Notes: generated by a model not told the origin, from the letters alone. A stretch of 64,000 nucleotides of DNA from Paludibacteraceae bacterium (GCA_017559505.1 JAFYSF010000007.1:62001-126000); one strand, 5' to 3'; positions 1 to 9,535 are shown, counted from the stretch's first letter. A program made the numbers and translations.

Positions 1-858
1 GGCACTGGTGCTATTCTTCTGCCTGAAGGCGCACTCTGCAACTCATACACAATTGCTGAAGGCAAAACAGTGGCATTCTCTAAAGGCAATCTACAATATC
101 AAGCATCTACAGCCACTTGGCGTTTCGCCGAAGAACAATATACTGTCATTGGAAAAGGTAACGAAAAGATATCGGCTACATACGATGGTTGGATAGACCT
201 ATTCGGTTGGGGAACATCGGGTTACAACGAAAAGCACCCTTATCTTTGGAACGCCACTCACTCTTTCTTTGGCGATGGCATGAACTCGATTAGTGGTACT
301 AATTACGATTGGGGCAAAAACGCAATAAGCAATGGCGAAAACAAACCATCCATTTGGCGCACACTTACAACCGACGAATGGGGCTACCTATTGTTCGACC
401 GCCCAAATGCAGCAAAACTTGTAGGTGCTGGCACAGTGAATGGTCAAAACGGACTATTCATACTACCTGATAATGAAACAGATGGTATATTTACCGATTA
501 CACAGGCAAAGAAGTTCGTTTCGTATCATTTGCCGACAAAGGTGCTCAACACGATGGCGACTATTGGTATTATGGCATCTCAGGAGCCTTCTCTCACAAC
601 ACATATAGCATCGAGGAATTCAAAATATTAGAAAGCAAAGGCGTTGTATTCCTACCCTCTTCGGCATTCCGCGCACAAGACACTTTCATGACAGGCATGA
701 CAAGTTCAATCATCGAAGGCTACTACTGGACCGGCACTCCTCACGATGAAGAGAAAGCCTACATCGTCTACATATTCGGCAATGGCTTACGCTCACGCAC
801 CGAGAATTTCCGCTCAAACGGATTTTCAGTACGCCTCGTCAACGACATAAAACAATAA
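1..858 (+). CDS. C-terminal part of a FISUMP/DUF1566-like surface protein (5' truncated)
   Basis: The reading frame is open from the first base, so the gene starts outside the window. The visible 285 residues are rich in Gly, Trp, Tyr and Asn. They end in the pattern YYWTGTPHDEEKAYIVYIF followed by GFSVRLV, which is typical of the C-terminal lectin-like fold of FISUMP/DUF1566 proteins, common in secreted Bacteroidetes proteins. A GTG at 70 could be mistaken for a start, but in-frame homologous-looking sequence precedes it (GAILLPEGALCNSYTIAEG). Function is unknown; a cell-surface or adhesin-like role is inferred from the family only. Confidence 0.6.
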   Translation, partial: GTGAILLPEGALCNSYTIAEGKTVAFSKGNLQYQASTATWRFAEEQYTVIGKGNEKISATYDGWIDLFGWGTSGYNEKHPYLWNATHSFFGDGMNSISGTNYDWGKNAISNGENKPSIWRTLTTDEWGYLLFDRPNAAKLVGAGTVNGQNGLFILPDNETDGIFTDYTGKEVRFVSFADKGAQHDGDYWYYGISGAFSHNTYSIEEFKILESKGVVFLPSSAFRAQDTFMTGMTSSIIEGYYWTGTPHDEEKAYIVYIFGNGLRSRTENFRSNGFSVRLVNDIKQ

Positions 859-904
859 ATCACATATTGTCTCTTCTTGTCTAAAAAAACTAACGCCGAA
901 TAGT

Positions 905-1003
905 CTGTCTTTCTTCTGCCAAGATACGTCGCAGACGTAGCACATATGTAAAAAAATTATGTTTTTATGTCATTCTATCTAAAAAATCATTCTATTTTCT
1001 AAA
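905..1003 (+). repeat. Leader repeat family A, copy 1 (before folB)
   Basis: This copy has the hairpin TACGTC-GCA-GACGTA (925-939), preceded by CTTCTGCCAAGA and followed by an A/T-rich stretch and TTATGTCATTCTATCTAAAA. The last part (CATTCTATTTTCTAAAAAA) is repeated once more directly before the start codon. The outer GCC/GGC pairing seen in other copies is lost here. Confidence 0.75.
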
Positions 1004-1008
1004 AAACT

Positions 1009-1392
1009 ATGAAAAATAACTTAACATCCGAGATCCTAATCGAAGGCATGGAATTTTTTGCCTACCACGGCTTCTATCCCGAAGAAAACCGCATAGGATG
1101 CAAATATACCGTAGATTTGCGCCTCACACTACCTCTCGACAAACCAGGAGCAACCGACAATCTCATGCACACAGTCAACTACGAAGAAGTTTACATCCTT
1201 GTTCGCAAAGAAATGGAGATAGAATCCAAACTCATCGAGCATGTAGCACAACGCATCATGTCAGCCCTTTGGGCAAAATACCCACAACTACAACACATCG
1301 ACCTCACCCTATACAAATACAATCCCCCACTCGGCGGACAAGTCTCTCGCGTCGGCATACACCTCTCACAATGCACAATGCATAATGCATAA
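1009..1392 (+). CDS. folB: Dihydroneopterin aldolase
   Basis: FolB converts 7,8-dihydroneopterin to 6-hydroxymethyl-dihydropterin and glycolaldehyde in folate synthesis. The protein has the family length (about 120 residues) and landmarks: the N-terminal IEGMEFFAYHGFYPEE segment with the conserved YHG, the NYEEVYILV helix, LIEHVAQRI with the conserved Glu-His, and the C-terminal KYNPPLGG strand. The ordinary family end is at about GIHLSQ. The last seven residues (CTMHNA region) are encoded by the AATGCATAATGCA repeat, so the C-terminus looks extended by repeat DNA. An HD hydrolase follows 68 bp downstream. Confidence 0.93.
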   Translation: MKNNLTSEILIEGMEFFAYHGFYPEENRIGCKYTVDLRLTLPLDKPGATDNLMHTVNYEEVYILVRKEMEIESKLIEHVAQRIMSALWAKYPQLQHIDLTLYKYNPPLGGQVSRVGIHLSQCTMHNA

Positions 1393-1460
1393 TGCAGAAT
1401 TAGAAATTTCTGTTATCTGTAATCTGTACTCTGTAATCTGCTATCTGTAATCTATAAAAG
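1369..1460 (+). repeat. Junction repeats: AATGCATAATGCA (D) and TCTGTAATCTGT (B) families
   Basis: The 3' end of folB and the gap to the next gene are made of two tandem families: CACAATGCATAATGCATAAT at 1371-1396, then degenerate 10-11 bp units of CTGTAATCTGTACTCTG to 1456. Related arrays occur at 23127-23208 and, on the opposite strand, inside mnmE at 36312-36348. Confidence 0.8.
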
Positions 1461-2072
1461 ATGGATTTAGAATTTTATATCGAAAATTGCATTATTCCGC
1501 AATACGCATCCTTCGACGATGCACACAACATCGAACACATAAGTCGTGTCATTGAAGTCAGTCTGCTTTTAGCCGAAGAATATGGCGTCAACCCCATCAT
1601 GTGCTATACTATTGCCGCATACCACGACATAGGCATACCGCAAGGGCGCGAAACCCATCATCTCACCTCCGCACAAATATTGCGCGAAGACAAAGCATTG
1701 CGCAATTGGTGCAGCGAAGAAACCATACGCATCATGGCAGAAGCCATCGAAGACCATCGAGCATCTGCCCAAAATCCTCCACGTTCAATATACGGAGCCA
1801 TTGTAGCAGAGGCAGATAGAGATTTACGACCAGAAGTACCACTACGCCGTGCCGTGCAATATGGACTAAGCAAATATCCCAACGAATCATACGAATTCCA
1901 CCAAGCACGAGCATTCGACCACCTCACACGCAAATACGGTCCCGAAGGCTATCTCAAACTCCCACTAAACAGCCGCATCAACGTAGAAGGCTTAGAACAA
2001 TTACGCAAAATTTTGGCTTCACCTGAGATATTCGAAGAAAAATTCAAAGAAATATGGAATACGCTAAAATAG
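1461..2072 (+). CDS. HD-domain phosphohydrolase
   Basis: This 203-residue soluble protein carries an HD fold, with metal ligands seen as H22/H26 (AHNIEHISR), the HD pair at 55-56 (AAYHDIG) and a later EDHRA/EADRDLRPE segment. Such proteins hydrolyse phosphate esters, often of nucleotides; the substrate cannot be told from sequence. The gene follows folB on the same strand, separated by a repeat array. The TAG stop lies within a stretch (AGAAGTCCCCTAAAATAAAA) that recurs inverted at about 34.6 kb. Confidence 0.8.
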   Translation: MDLEFYIENCIIPQYASFDDAHNIEHISRVIEVSLLLAEEYGVNPIMCYTIAAYHDIGIPQGRETHHLTSAQILREDKALRNWCSEETIRIMAEAIEDHRASAQNPPRSIYGAIVAEADRDLRPEVPLRRAVQYGLSKYPNESYEFHQARAFDHLTRKYGPEGYLKLPLNSRINVEGLEQLRKILASPEIFEEKFKEIWNTLK

Positions 2073-2145
2073 AAGTCCCCTAAAATAAAATCACAAATTT
2101 AGCATCTATTTTACCAGAAAAATGACTAATTTTTTAGGTATTTTC

Positions 2146-2168
2146 ACCCCTTTTTAGGGGTATTTTTG
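2146..2168 (+). terminator. Rho-independent terminator
   Basis: Short hairpin ACCCC-TTTTTA-GGGGT followed by A and five T. It lies 74 bp after the HD gene. Confidence 0.55.
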
Positions 2169-2224
2169 CTTTACATAAAAAGATAATCCGCTGATTTATA
2201 ATATCATAACAAAATAAAAAGTCG

Positions 2225-2381
2225 TAACTTTGCAATCCCAAAACGCTTACAAAGTTTGCAAAGTTACCTAACACACTGATTATCTTGCGATTATTAAGAC
2301 TACACATTTTTTATTCAATAATGCTATTCCACTAACTATCAGTACAATAGACCAACTTTGCAACTTTGCAATTGCAAAGTT
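2225..2381. repeat. 157-bp intergenic element, copy 1
   Basis: The element begins at TAACTTTGCAAT and ends with the 20-bp perfect palindrome AACTTTGCAATTGCAAAGTT (2362-2381). Its middle contains AACAC, TTATCTTG and TTATTA blocks in the same order and spacing as a second copy at 45606-45761. Each end carries a TAnnTTTG-like box, so it may be a promoter-bearing mobile repeat. Confidence 0.6.
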
Positions 2382-2432
2382 GGGTGCAAACCGAGCGCAG
2401 AGCCAAGCTTGCTTGAGCTATGCCGAGGTGTA

Positions 2433-2467
2433 GCCCAACTTCACATCAGTAAAGTTGGGCTTTTTTT
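2433..2467 (+). terminator. Strong hairpin with T tract
   Basis: GCCCAACTT (2433-2441) pairs with AAGTTGGGC (2452-2460), followed by seven T. It looks like an intrinsic terminator, although no gene lies directly upstream. It could end a short untranslated transcript from the 157-bp element. Confidence 0.6.
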
Positions 2468-3005
2468 GAATAATTTTACTCGAGTGTAGTTAGTTTCTTT
2501 TTTAACCCTACCCAACAGCAAGGCTCAAGCAAACTGCTCCTTAGAAAACAGACACATTCACACCTCGCATTTGCAAAGTTTATGCAAGTTAAGTGCAGAC
2601 GTAAAAAAAATAGGCACTTGCGAACTCTTCGAAGTTTGCGAAGTTCATATATTTAAGATATAAAACACCGATGATAATCTGTGTAAATCCATTGAGCGTT
2701 TCTTGCGTAGCAAGGAGCGAATTTTGTTATAAGTAAGGTTTTTATACCTAAGCAAAACAGAATCTGAGAGAAACGAAAAATTGTTAAATCCGAACCAATG
2801 GTCTTTGAACCGAAGGCGAAAAAATGGCAAAAATCTAAAAAATCTGTGTAATCTGTGGGAGATAAACAAAACTTTCTGTGAGAAATAAAAATTATATTGA
2901 ACTCACATATATTAGGCATACTTTATGTTTATCCAACTTCGAAGACTTCGAAGACTTCGAAGACTTCGCAAGTATGAAAATTCTCAATTCTCCCCTCTCA
3001 AAAAG

Positions 3006-3127
3006 AATTATTTCTTTGGAAAAAGTCATTTTTTGCCAAATTATTTGTTTGGGAAATGTCAGTTTTCAAAAATTATTTCTTTGGAAAATATCTTTTTTGG
3101 GCAAATTATTTGTTTGGATAATTTTCA
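3006..3127. repeat. Imperfect 32-33 bp tandem repeat, four copies
   Basis: AATTATTT(C/G)TTTGG starts at 3006, 3039, 3071 and 3104, each followed by a T-rich filler. Odd and even copies resemble each other more (CTTTGGAAAA against GTTTGG), which suggests a 65-bp unit duplicated once. Confidence 0.65.
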
Positions 3128-3215
3128 TTTTTCATCTTTACAGCCTAATAAACAAACAATTAACTTCCAACTCAAATCTGCAATAAAAAAAACTCCATTC
3201 GCTCTAAAAAAAACA

Positions 3216-3240
3216 GCGACTAAATTCAATCTTTAGTCGC
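3216..3240 (-). terminator. Terminator of the defence operon
   Basis: GCGACTAAA (3216-3224) pairs with TTTAGTCGC (3232-3240). On the minus strand the stem is followed by a run of eight T after two bases. It lies about 35 bp beyond the last gene of the 3274-12955 operon. Confidence 0.8.
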
Positions 3241-3273
3241 CATTTTTATGATATTTTTTGTCTATAATTCTTA

Positions 3274-3762
3274 TTACAGAAACGCCATAGAATCATATAT
3301 AGGGCGTAAAACTCTGTATAAATCCTCTGAAGCACGATGGAAAAAATCAAACAATTTCACATCACATTCTCCATTATATTGCAATCCTTTTCCTGGAATA
3401 TATATCTTTCTGTTCTTTTTATCTTCTGGTTCATAAAATATAATATCCCAACCTAAAGCACTCAATTGACTACGTATTTCTACTTCATGATTTTTCAATA
3501 CAGCAAAAATCTTTTTATTCAATTCTGGTTTATTTGGTATATTTATGTAATTCTCTACTCTGATAGCATAAATATTAACTTTGCCCAATTTAAGATTGGC
3601 ATTCAAATCAATTTTCAAATAACCAAATGTCTTTGTTTTTGAATGATCTATCAACTTACCTTCTGGTATTTTATCTTCTAACGTGAAAATAGTACTACCC
3701 TTACCGACGCAATAGTCAATATAACTATTCCAAAATTTCACATAATCTTCTTTTCTGTTCAT
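3274..3762 (-). CDS. DUF4268-like protein, last gene of the type III R-M operon
   Basis: This is a 162-residue soluble protein. It opens with VKFWNSYIDYC and has alternating strands and helices (FGYLKIDL, VNIYAIRVEN, LSALGWDIIFYEPEDKKNRKIYI). It resembles DUF4268, a small alpha/beta domain found fused to or beside restriction enzymes; the assignment is from memory of the family and is not certain. It starts 7 bp after the Res stop codon, so it is co-transcribed and probably accessory to restriction. A direct catalytic motif is not obvious. Confidence 0.55.
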   Translation of the reverse strand: MNRKEDYVKFWNSYIDYCVGKGSTIFTLEDKIPEGKLIDHSKTKTFGYLKIDLNANLKLGKVNIYAIRVENYINIPNKPELNKKIFAVLKNHEVEIRSQLSALGWDIIFYEPEDKKNRKIYIPGKGLQYNGECDVKLFDFFHRASEDLYRVLRPIYDSMAFL

Positions 3763-3769
3763 AATTCAA

Positions 3770-6700
3770 TTATTTAGTTATAATATCACTTAACTCAGCA
3801 TATGAAGATACAATATCAAATTTCAAATTTTCTCCTGATATTGAAGCAAAATGTTTTCTTGCACATTCGATTTTTGAATCTTCTACACCACGCAAATCTG
3901 CTGATTTCATTTCATATTTAGTTGCTCCTTTAGTTTCTGCAACAAAATAAACATGTTTAACACTACCCTCTCTAAATGCAATAGCCCAATCAGGATTATA
4001 ATGTCCCATTGGAGTATTAATGTAAAATCCACGAGGAAGCTTAGTATAAACAACTACATCTTCTTCTTTTTCAAGTTGTTCTGCAAAAGGTTTTTCTGTT
4101 CCGACACTATCTACTACAACTAAATCATAAAGTGATTTTATTGACTCTATCGCATTTTCACCAAGTTTTCCTCTAATTGTACTTTCTGTAAAAATTGATT
4201 CATCAAAAGTATCATCTAATTTATGATATTCAATGTGTTTAATAATAGCAAAAGCCTTAACCTCGTTTATGAGTTTCCCAACTTTCAAAATAAACTCTTC
4301 TGGATTAAGTTTGAATTGATGAAAAGTATCTAATTTTATTCCAATTAGGATATCTACTATTGCTTTTCGAGTAAGACCTGTGATTTCCACAAGACGACCA
4401 ACAAGGTCATATTTTACATTATCTCCAACTGCCTCTTTTATATGAATCGTACGAACATTTTTACTAGCAACCATAGCCGTACCTGATTGCAACGACTCTT
4501 TATCTCGAATCGATTCGAGTGTACCTGAACCAATAACGACTCTAATTTCGGTTACACTCAAATACTTATCAATTGCTTTAATTGCATTCTGCACTAACTC
4601 TTTTGTATCAAAATTTACTGTATAAAAAGTACGTGTATTGATACGTTTCCATAATTCTTGAAACTCTTGTTTTTTGAACTTACTTTCATCAAACTTGGCT
4701 TCACGATGCTTACGAGCATTATCAGGCTTGAGAGTATCTGGATTAAATACCTTATCAAGCACTGTGACGATACTCTCTTTGGCATCATTGTACTCCCCGA
4801 AGTCAAGTGTACCCTGCTTTTTGTCTTCAAAATATTTAGACGTGAGTTTACCTTTCTTCACATACCCATTAGCCACAAGTTCCTCATGAAGTTCTGCTGC
4901 TTTAGAAGGAGAAAGAACTTTTGTTTCACCTGAAGATAATATAATCTTTTTACCATCAAATAAATTAGCTGTAACAACAATAGGACGAGAAGAAATAGCT
5001 TGTGCCATCTCATCTTGCAAGCCTTTAGAAAAATCCTCATAACTTTCACTTGCAATAATTGTAAGTATATTAGTATCAAACACAGCCGAACCAAGCAAAT
5101 CCTCATCTTGACGTTCTCCATTTTGATTCACGCAAAGTCGCATACCACGCCCTACTTCTTGCCGCTTTTTAGTTTCATTATCCGAATTTTTAAGTGTACA
5201 GATTTGGAAGACGTTTGGATTGTCCCAACCCTCTTTCAAGGCTGAGTGCGAGAAGATAAAGCGTACTTGTGAACCTTTTACAGTCGGATCAAGCGACAAC
5301 AGAGCCTCTTTATCTTTCATAATGAGAGTATAAGCATCTACATCAATACTATCAGAAGAGCCTTTTTTAACCTCTGGATTTATTAGATTACCTTTTTTAT
5401 CTCGAGAGAAGTAACCTTGATGAGTTTTCGTTACATCTATACTTGATATATAACGAAGATATTTTTCATCATCAAATTTTGGTTGCATCTCTTGCAGTAC
5501 ACTAACATACTCTTCTTCAAAAATCTTTGCGTAATTACCCAATTCATACCCATTCGAATTATAAATCCGATAATTATCTACATGGTCAATAAAGAACAGC
5601 GAGAGTACTTTAATTCCTTTTTGAAAAAGTGTTTTTTCACGCTTAATATGCGTACGTATAGTTTCTCTAATTTGAATTCGTCGAACGATCTCCTCATTAA
5701 CAGCCCCAACCATCTCTCCCTCATATAAAGTAGTATCATTAAGTAAATGAATAAATCCATTTACACCATCTATACGGTCAATAATATATCCATTACGATA
5801 CTCTTCCAATCCATCACTATTCTCAAACAAATCAAATCCTTCACCAACCAACTTTGTTTTTTGTTTAGATGTCGTTGCCGTCTTTACATCAAAACTTATT
5901 CGTGCCTGCGGGGCAGCTCCATTCTTTCCGGGAATAATCTTTTCAAGAAAAATAAAACTATTAGTCGCAGTAGAGCCTTGTTGTTTCACACCTAATACCT
6001 CTATTTTCTTGACAAGTTTCTTATTGAGTGCATCAATCGCATCAAGACGATACACTTGATTATAAATATCGTCTTTACGATGTGTTGCACTATATAATAA
6101 CGAAAACAAAGGATTAAATTCTTTCAATTTCTGACGTGTTGCATTATTTCTATCTGCTCCGAGTACACTTTGTGGTTCATCAATAATCAATATTGGATTT
6201 GTTGCTGCCACAACTTGTTGAGGTACACGATAACCAAACTCCTCTAATTTACGAGTAAATTTCTTCGCATCTTCACCTCGAGAGTTAAATGCTTGAGTAT
6301 TAATCACCATCACCTTAATATTTGGATTTATAGCAAAATCCTCAATTGGAGACAAGTTTTTACTATCATATACAAAAAACTCCATTGGCTTTTTATACTC
6401 TGTAGCAAAGTGTTCCTGCATAATATCAAGACTCTTCACTACGCCCTCACGAATAGCAATACTTGGTACGACAATGATGAACTTTGTCCAACCATATAGT
6501 TTGTTGAGTTCATACATTGTCTTAATGTAGGTATAGGTTTTACCCGTACCCGTCTCCATTTCAATCGTGAAATTCAACCCTTCTCCCACGATATTGGTTA
6601 TCGGTTCTAGGTCTTGGCTCATCTGGATTTCACGAATGTTCTGCACAAGCGAATCTTTATCGAGCATGATAGGCTCGTTGCGGAAGGCTGTGATATCATA

Positions 6701-6844
6701 GTCCAATGTGGTCTGCTTAGAGTCAGTACGTCCTCTGTCGTAACGATAAGCAAAACCATCACTATAGCGTTGACCAACGAAGATGTCAGTTACAGCACGA
6801 GCTGCATCACGCTGAAAACTTTGATGTTTGAATTTTAATTTCAT
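3770..6844 (-). CDS. Type III restriction enzyme, Res (helicase-nuclease) subunit
   Basis: Res translocates on and cuts DNA when two unmethylated sites interact. The 1024-residue protein has an SF2 helicase core with Walker A ETGTGKT (97-103), the DEPQ form of motif II (223-226), YSATHRKDD motif III, KEGWDNPNVF motif V and EVGRGMRL motif VI. A C-terminal PD-(D/E)xK nuclease is visible as NPDWAIAF followed by VAETKG, with D952, E970 and K972. Length and architecture match intact type III Res proteins, and no frameshift is seen. It follows Mod by 12 bp. Confidence 0.93.
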   Translation of the reverse strand: MKLKFKHQSFQRDAARAVTDIFVGQRYSDGFAYRYDRGRTDSKQTTLDYDITAFRNEPIMLDKDSLVQNIREIQMSQDLEPITNIVGEGLNFTIEMETGTGKTYTYIKTMYELNKLYGWTKFIIVVPSIAIREGVVKSLDIMQEHFATEYKKPMEFFVYDSKNLSPIEDFAINPNIKVMVINTQAFNSRGEDAKKFTRKLEEFGYRVPQQVVAATNPILIIDEPQSVLGADRNNATRQKLKEFNPLFSLLYSATHRKDDIYNQVYRLDAIDALNKKLVKKIEVLGVKQQGSTATNSFIFLEKIIPGKNGAAPQARISFDVKTATTSKQKTKLVGEGFDLFENSDGLEEYRNGYIIDRIDGVNGFIHLLNDTTLYEGEMVGAVNEEIVRRIQIRETIRTHIKREKTLFQKGIKVLSLFFIDHVDNYRIYNSNGYELGNYAKIFEEEYVSVLQEMQPKFDDEKYLRYISSIDVTKTHQGYFSRDKKGNLINPEVKKGSSDSIDVDAYTLIMKDKEALLSLDPTVKGSQVRFIFSHSALKEGWDNPNVFQICTLKNSDNETKKRQEVGRGMRLCVNQNGERQDEDLLGSAVFDTNILTIIASESYEDFSKGLQDEMAQAISSRPIVVTANLFDGKKIILSSGETKVLSPSKAAELHEELVANGYVKKGKLTSKYFEDKKQGTLDFGEYNDAKESIVTVLDKVFNPDTLKPDNARKHREAKFDESKFKKQEFQELWKRINTRTFYTVNFDTKELVQNAIKAIDKYLSVTEIRVVIGSGTLESIRDKESLQSGTAMVASKNVRTIHIKEAVGDNVKYDLVGRLVEITGLTRKAIVDILIGIKLDTFHQFKLNPEEFILKVGKLINEVKAFAIIKHIEYHKLDDTFDESIFTESTIRGKLGENAIESIKSLYDLVVVDSVGTEKPFAEQLEKEEDVVVYTKLPRGFYINTPMGHYNPDWAIAFREGSVKHVYFVAETKGATKYEMKSADLRGVEDSKIECARKHFASISGENLKFDIVSSYAELSDIITK

Positions 6845-6856
6845 AGCGACACCTCA

Positions 6857-8908
6857 TTAGATTACATGAACACGATTTTTTACAATCTCTTCACTCCAAC
6901 CACTCTTTTGTTTGAATATTTCGAAAAGATTCATTTTTAGCGGAGCATCACTGAAACAACTATCGCAAAATACCACACGAAGTGGAGCTAATTCGGCAAT
7001 AGCTGATATTATATTTTCATCAATATCTTTTTCAAAACATGCTACAAGGTCACCATCATTCACATTATAAATCTTTTTACCATCAACTTCAAAACTATTT
7101 AATGGCAACGACAACTCTACACCCCAATCGAGCATACAGCCGAAAAGAAGACTCAAATCAGAAGTACCATCCTTAATGTTAGATATATGTGAGAAAAGAT
7201 CTTCTTGCGAAAAGTCGTTGGGCGATAACTTCACATTGTTCATAAAACTATCCTCGCACTTGAACACACGGAAACCCGTATCAAGATTTTGTGCTTCAAG
7301 TCCTGCTTCTTCTTTTATTTTCTTACCTGCACGACGAATGCGTTCTTTGCCAATTTCGCAAATATTTTTATATCCAGCTTTATATGCTTCACTATCCTCT
7401 TCTGTTTTTTCTGGCAATTGTACCATTATATATTTTCGATTACCTCCATCTTCTGCATTTAACTGCATAACTGCATGTGCTGTTGTTGCTGAACCAGAAA
7501 AGAAATCAATAATAATTAAATTATTTGAAGGATAAAGACTTATTATACCTTTAATAAAATCTATTGCTTTTGTGTTTGTAAATATTCCTTTTATTCCAAA
7601 TAATTTTTCCATTTTTGACGTTGCAGATTCTGTCATCAAGTCAAATCCAAATTTTTTATTTGTCAATAAAGATGTTATCTGTTGCGTATTATCTCTATCT
7701 TTTTCATATATAGTTCCGTCTTCCTTAAAAAACAAACTATGCTGATCAAATAATTGTCGCAAAGTTTCTTTACTATATAAAGGTATAGCTGGTTTCATAT
7801 CAACATTATTATAACAACAATAACGTGTATAACCTTGTTCTAATAGTTCTTTCCCTTTTAAAGAAATAATCCATTCATCTACTGAAGATTCATATTCATC
7901 AAGAAGTTCCATTTTTTCATCATCTCCATCTTTATAATAAATAGTAAAACATCTATCTAAATTTGATATTCTAGCCCAAACATTACTTTTACCTATTCCT
8001 AATACTTGTCGCTTACTTTGTTTAAATTCACCATATTTATCAACTAATATTTTCCTAGTATCATTTTCATTTGTTACACCTCTAAAAAATTTTTTTATTC
8101 CACTCCTTGATAAACATTCATATATATAAGATTGATTTTTTGCATACAATAAACAATATTCATAACTTTCTGCGACAAATGCATTATTTTTCCGCCCTTT
8201 AGGATTATTCTCAACTGCTAATGTTGAAATAAAATTATGCTCACCTAAAACTTCATTACATATTTTCTTTAAATTCTCCACCTCATTGTCATCAATAGAA
8301 ATAAAAATAACTCCATCATCAGACAATAAAGAACGTGAAATAAGTAAGCGTTCATAAATCATCGAGCACCAATCCGAATGGAATCGAGCATTACTATCCG
8401 CGTTCTTACGAAAACGATTACCTAACTCATCTACATCACCAGCTACACGATTATACCCATCCTTATCCATAGCAAAATCATCACGATACACAAAATCATT
8501 TCCTGTATTATATGGTGGATCAATATAAATCATCTTAACCTTACCTAAATATGACTTTTGCAAAAGTTTCAGCACTTCAAGATTATCTCCTTCAATATAT
8601 AGATTCTGAGTATTATCCCAATCTACACTCTCTTCTGGGCATGGTCGTAGTGTCTTATTGATAGGACGTGCAGCTTCACGACGAGCTGCATTCTTGCCCA
8701 CCCACTTGAATCCATACTCTTCATCTGCACCCTCATAGGCATTATCACCAAGTAATTCACGAAGTGTATTAAAATTTATCTTATATGCTATTTCTTCAGT
8801 CTTTTCATCTCGCACTTCAGTAAAAGCTGAAGGCATAATTTGATATAAAGCTTCAAGGTTTATATCAGCAGAAGAAGCTGATGTAAGTTCCAATTTCTTT
8901 AGTTTCAT
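6857..8908 (-). CDS. Type III DNA methyltransferase, Mod subunit
   Basis: Mod recognises the target and methylates adenine N6; it also guides Res. The 683-residue protein has DPPY (130-133) before the SAM-binding FSGSA motif (470-474), the order of beta-class N6-adenine methyltransferases. Between them lies a long region (about 220-430) with few conserved residues that should hold the target recognition domain. This middle part is markedly more AT-rich than its flanks, as expected for an exchangeable recognition domain. It is 10 bp downstream of the DUF4391 gene. Confidence 0.93.
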   Translation of the reverse strand: MKLKKLELTSASSADINLEALYQIMPSAFTEVRDEKTEEIAYKINFNTLRELLGDNAYEGADEEYGFKWVGKNAARREAARPINKTLRPCPEESVDWDNTQNLYIEGDNLEVLKLLQKSYLGKVKMIYIDPPYNTGNDFVYRDDFAMDKDGYNRVAGDVDELGNRFRKNADSNARFHSDWCSMIYERLLISRSLLSDDGVIFISIDDNEVENLKKICNEVLGEHNFISTLAVENNPKGRKNNAFVAESYEYCLLYAKNQSYIYECLSRSGIKKFFRGVTNENDTRKILVDKYGEFKQSKRQVLGIGKSNVWARISNLDRCFTIYYKDGDDEKMELLDEYESSVDEWIISLKGKELLEQGYTRYCCYNNVDMKPAIPLYSKETLRQLFDQHSLFFKEDGTIYEKDRDNTQQITSLLTNKKFGFDLMTESATSKMEKLFGIKGIFTNTKAIDFIKGIISLYPSNNLIIIDFFSGSATTAHAVMQLNAEDGGNRKYIMVQLPEKTEEDSEAYKAGYKNICEIGKERIRRAGKKIKEEAGLEAQNLDTGFRVFKCEDSFMNNVKLSPNDFSQEDLFSHISNIKDGTSDLSLLFGCMLDWGVELSLPLNSFEVDGKKIYNVNDGDLVACFEKDIDENIISAIAELAPLRVVFCDSCFSDAPLKMNLFEIFKQKSGWSEEIVKNRVHVI

Positions 8909-8918
8909 AATGTATTAT

Positions 8919-9530
8919 TTATTTAAGGTTAGATAATTGCTTTTTCAATAATTTTATCTCAGCATTGATTTCCATTTGCCGATTGAATTGTTTTTCTTTA
9001 TTCAATTTTTGTGTCAATAAAACAATTTGAGCTTTTAACTTAATACGAATATCTTCTATTTTTATCTGTTCATCAAGAGTTTTACCTTCTACAACATCTA
9101 TTTGTCCCACCTGCTTTACTACATTCTCCCACACCATATCAACATTTAATCCTGACAAAGAAAGTATTGTATCTTTTGTAACTTGCCACTGAGAAACAAT
9201 AAGTTTTGTATGATAAATTGCAAATTGTGTTTGCTCTTCAAATTGCAATGCAAATACCATATTTTGTGGAATAAGTTTAGTTAACAAAACTATATTTTTA
9301 CTATCATAATCTTTCTTTTTCAACTGCACAGCCAACACATAAAACTCCTTTACCTCATCACCTCCACTGAAAGCAGGAACAGTTGCCGATGATACAACTG
9401 CCACAATATCAATTCGTGCAATATCTGCATCAAAGCTCTCACGTTGTGAGTTCTTCAATTCAAACTTTGCATAAATTGCTTTTTTGGGCAATTGCTTACT
9501 TATTAAGGTTGATTGTGGTAGTCCGTACAT
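8919..9530 (-). CDS. DUF4391 domain protein in the R-M operon
   Basis: A 203-residue protein beginning MYGLPQSTLISKQLPKKAIY, with strands such as RIDIVAVVSSATVPA and VKEFYVLAVQLKKKDYD and a lysine/glutamate-rich coiled-coil tail (about 160-203). This matches DUF4391, which in Bacteroidetes and Clostridia sits beside helicases and type III methylases. Biochemical role is unknown; the fixed position between helicase and methylase genes suggests a bridging subunit. Spacing is 5 bp to the preceding small gene and 10 bp to Mod. Confidence 0.75.
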   Translation of the reverse strand: MYGLPQSTLISKQLPKKAIYAKFELKNSQRESFDADIARIDIVAVVSSATVPAFSGGDEVKEFYVLAVQLKKKDYDSKNIVLLTKLIPQNMVFALQFEEQTQFAIYHTKLIVSQWQVTKDTILSLSGLNVDMVWENVVKQVGQIDVVEGKTLDEQIKIEDIRIKLKAQIVLLTQKLNKEKQFNRQMEINAEIKLLKKQLSNLK

Positions 9531-9535
9531 ATAAA

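Larger units (their letters stand above)
2073..3215. other. 1.1-kb gene-free region rich in repeats
   Basis: No convincing gene is seen on either strand. The region holds a terminator at 2146, a 157-bp palindrome-bounded element (2225-2381) that recurs at 45606-45761, a strong hairpin with T tail (2433-2467), an AATCTGTGTAATCTGTGGGA repeat near 2841-2868, GAAGACTTC tandem copies (2938-2970) and an imperfect 32-33 bp tandem repeat (3006-3127). Apparent short ORFs here translate the repeats. Confidence 0.7.

Noticed and set aside
3006..3127. CRISPR array
   Set aside because: The 32-33 bp units are contiguous and imperfect, with no unique spacers, and no cas gene is in the window.
2645..3236. 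Several 60-100 codon frames on both strands
   Set aside because: They translate repeats (for example FEDFEDFEDF from GAAGACTTC units) and overlap each other; no codon bias.
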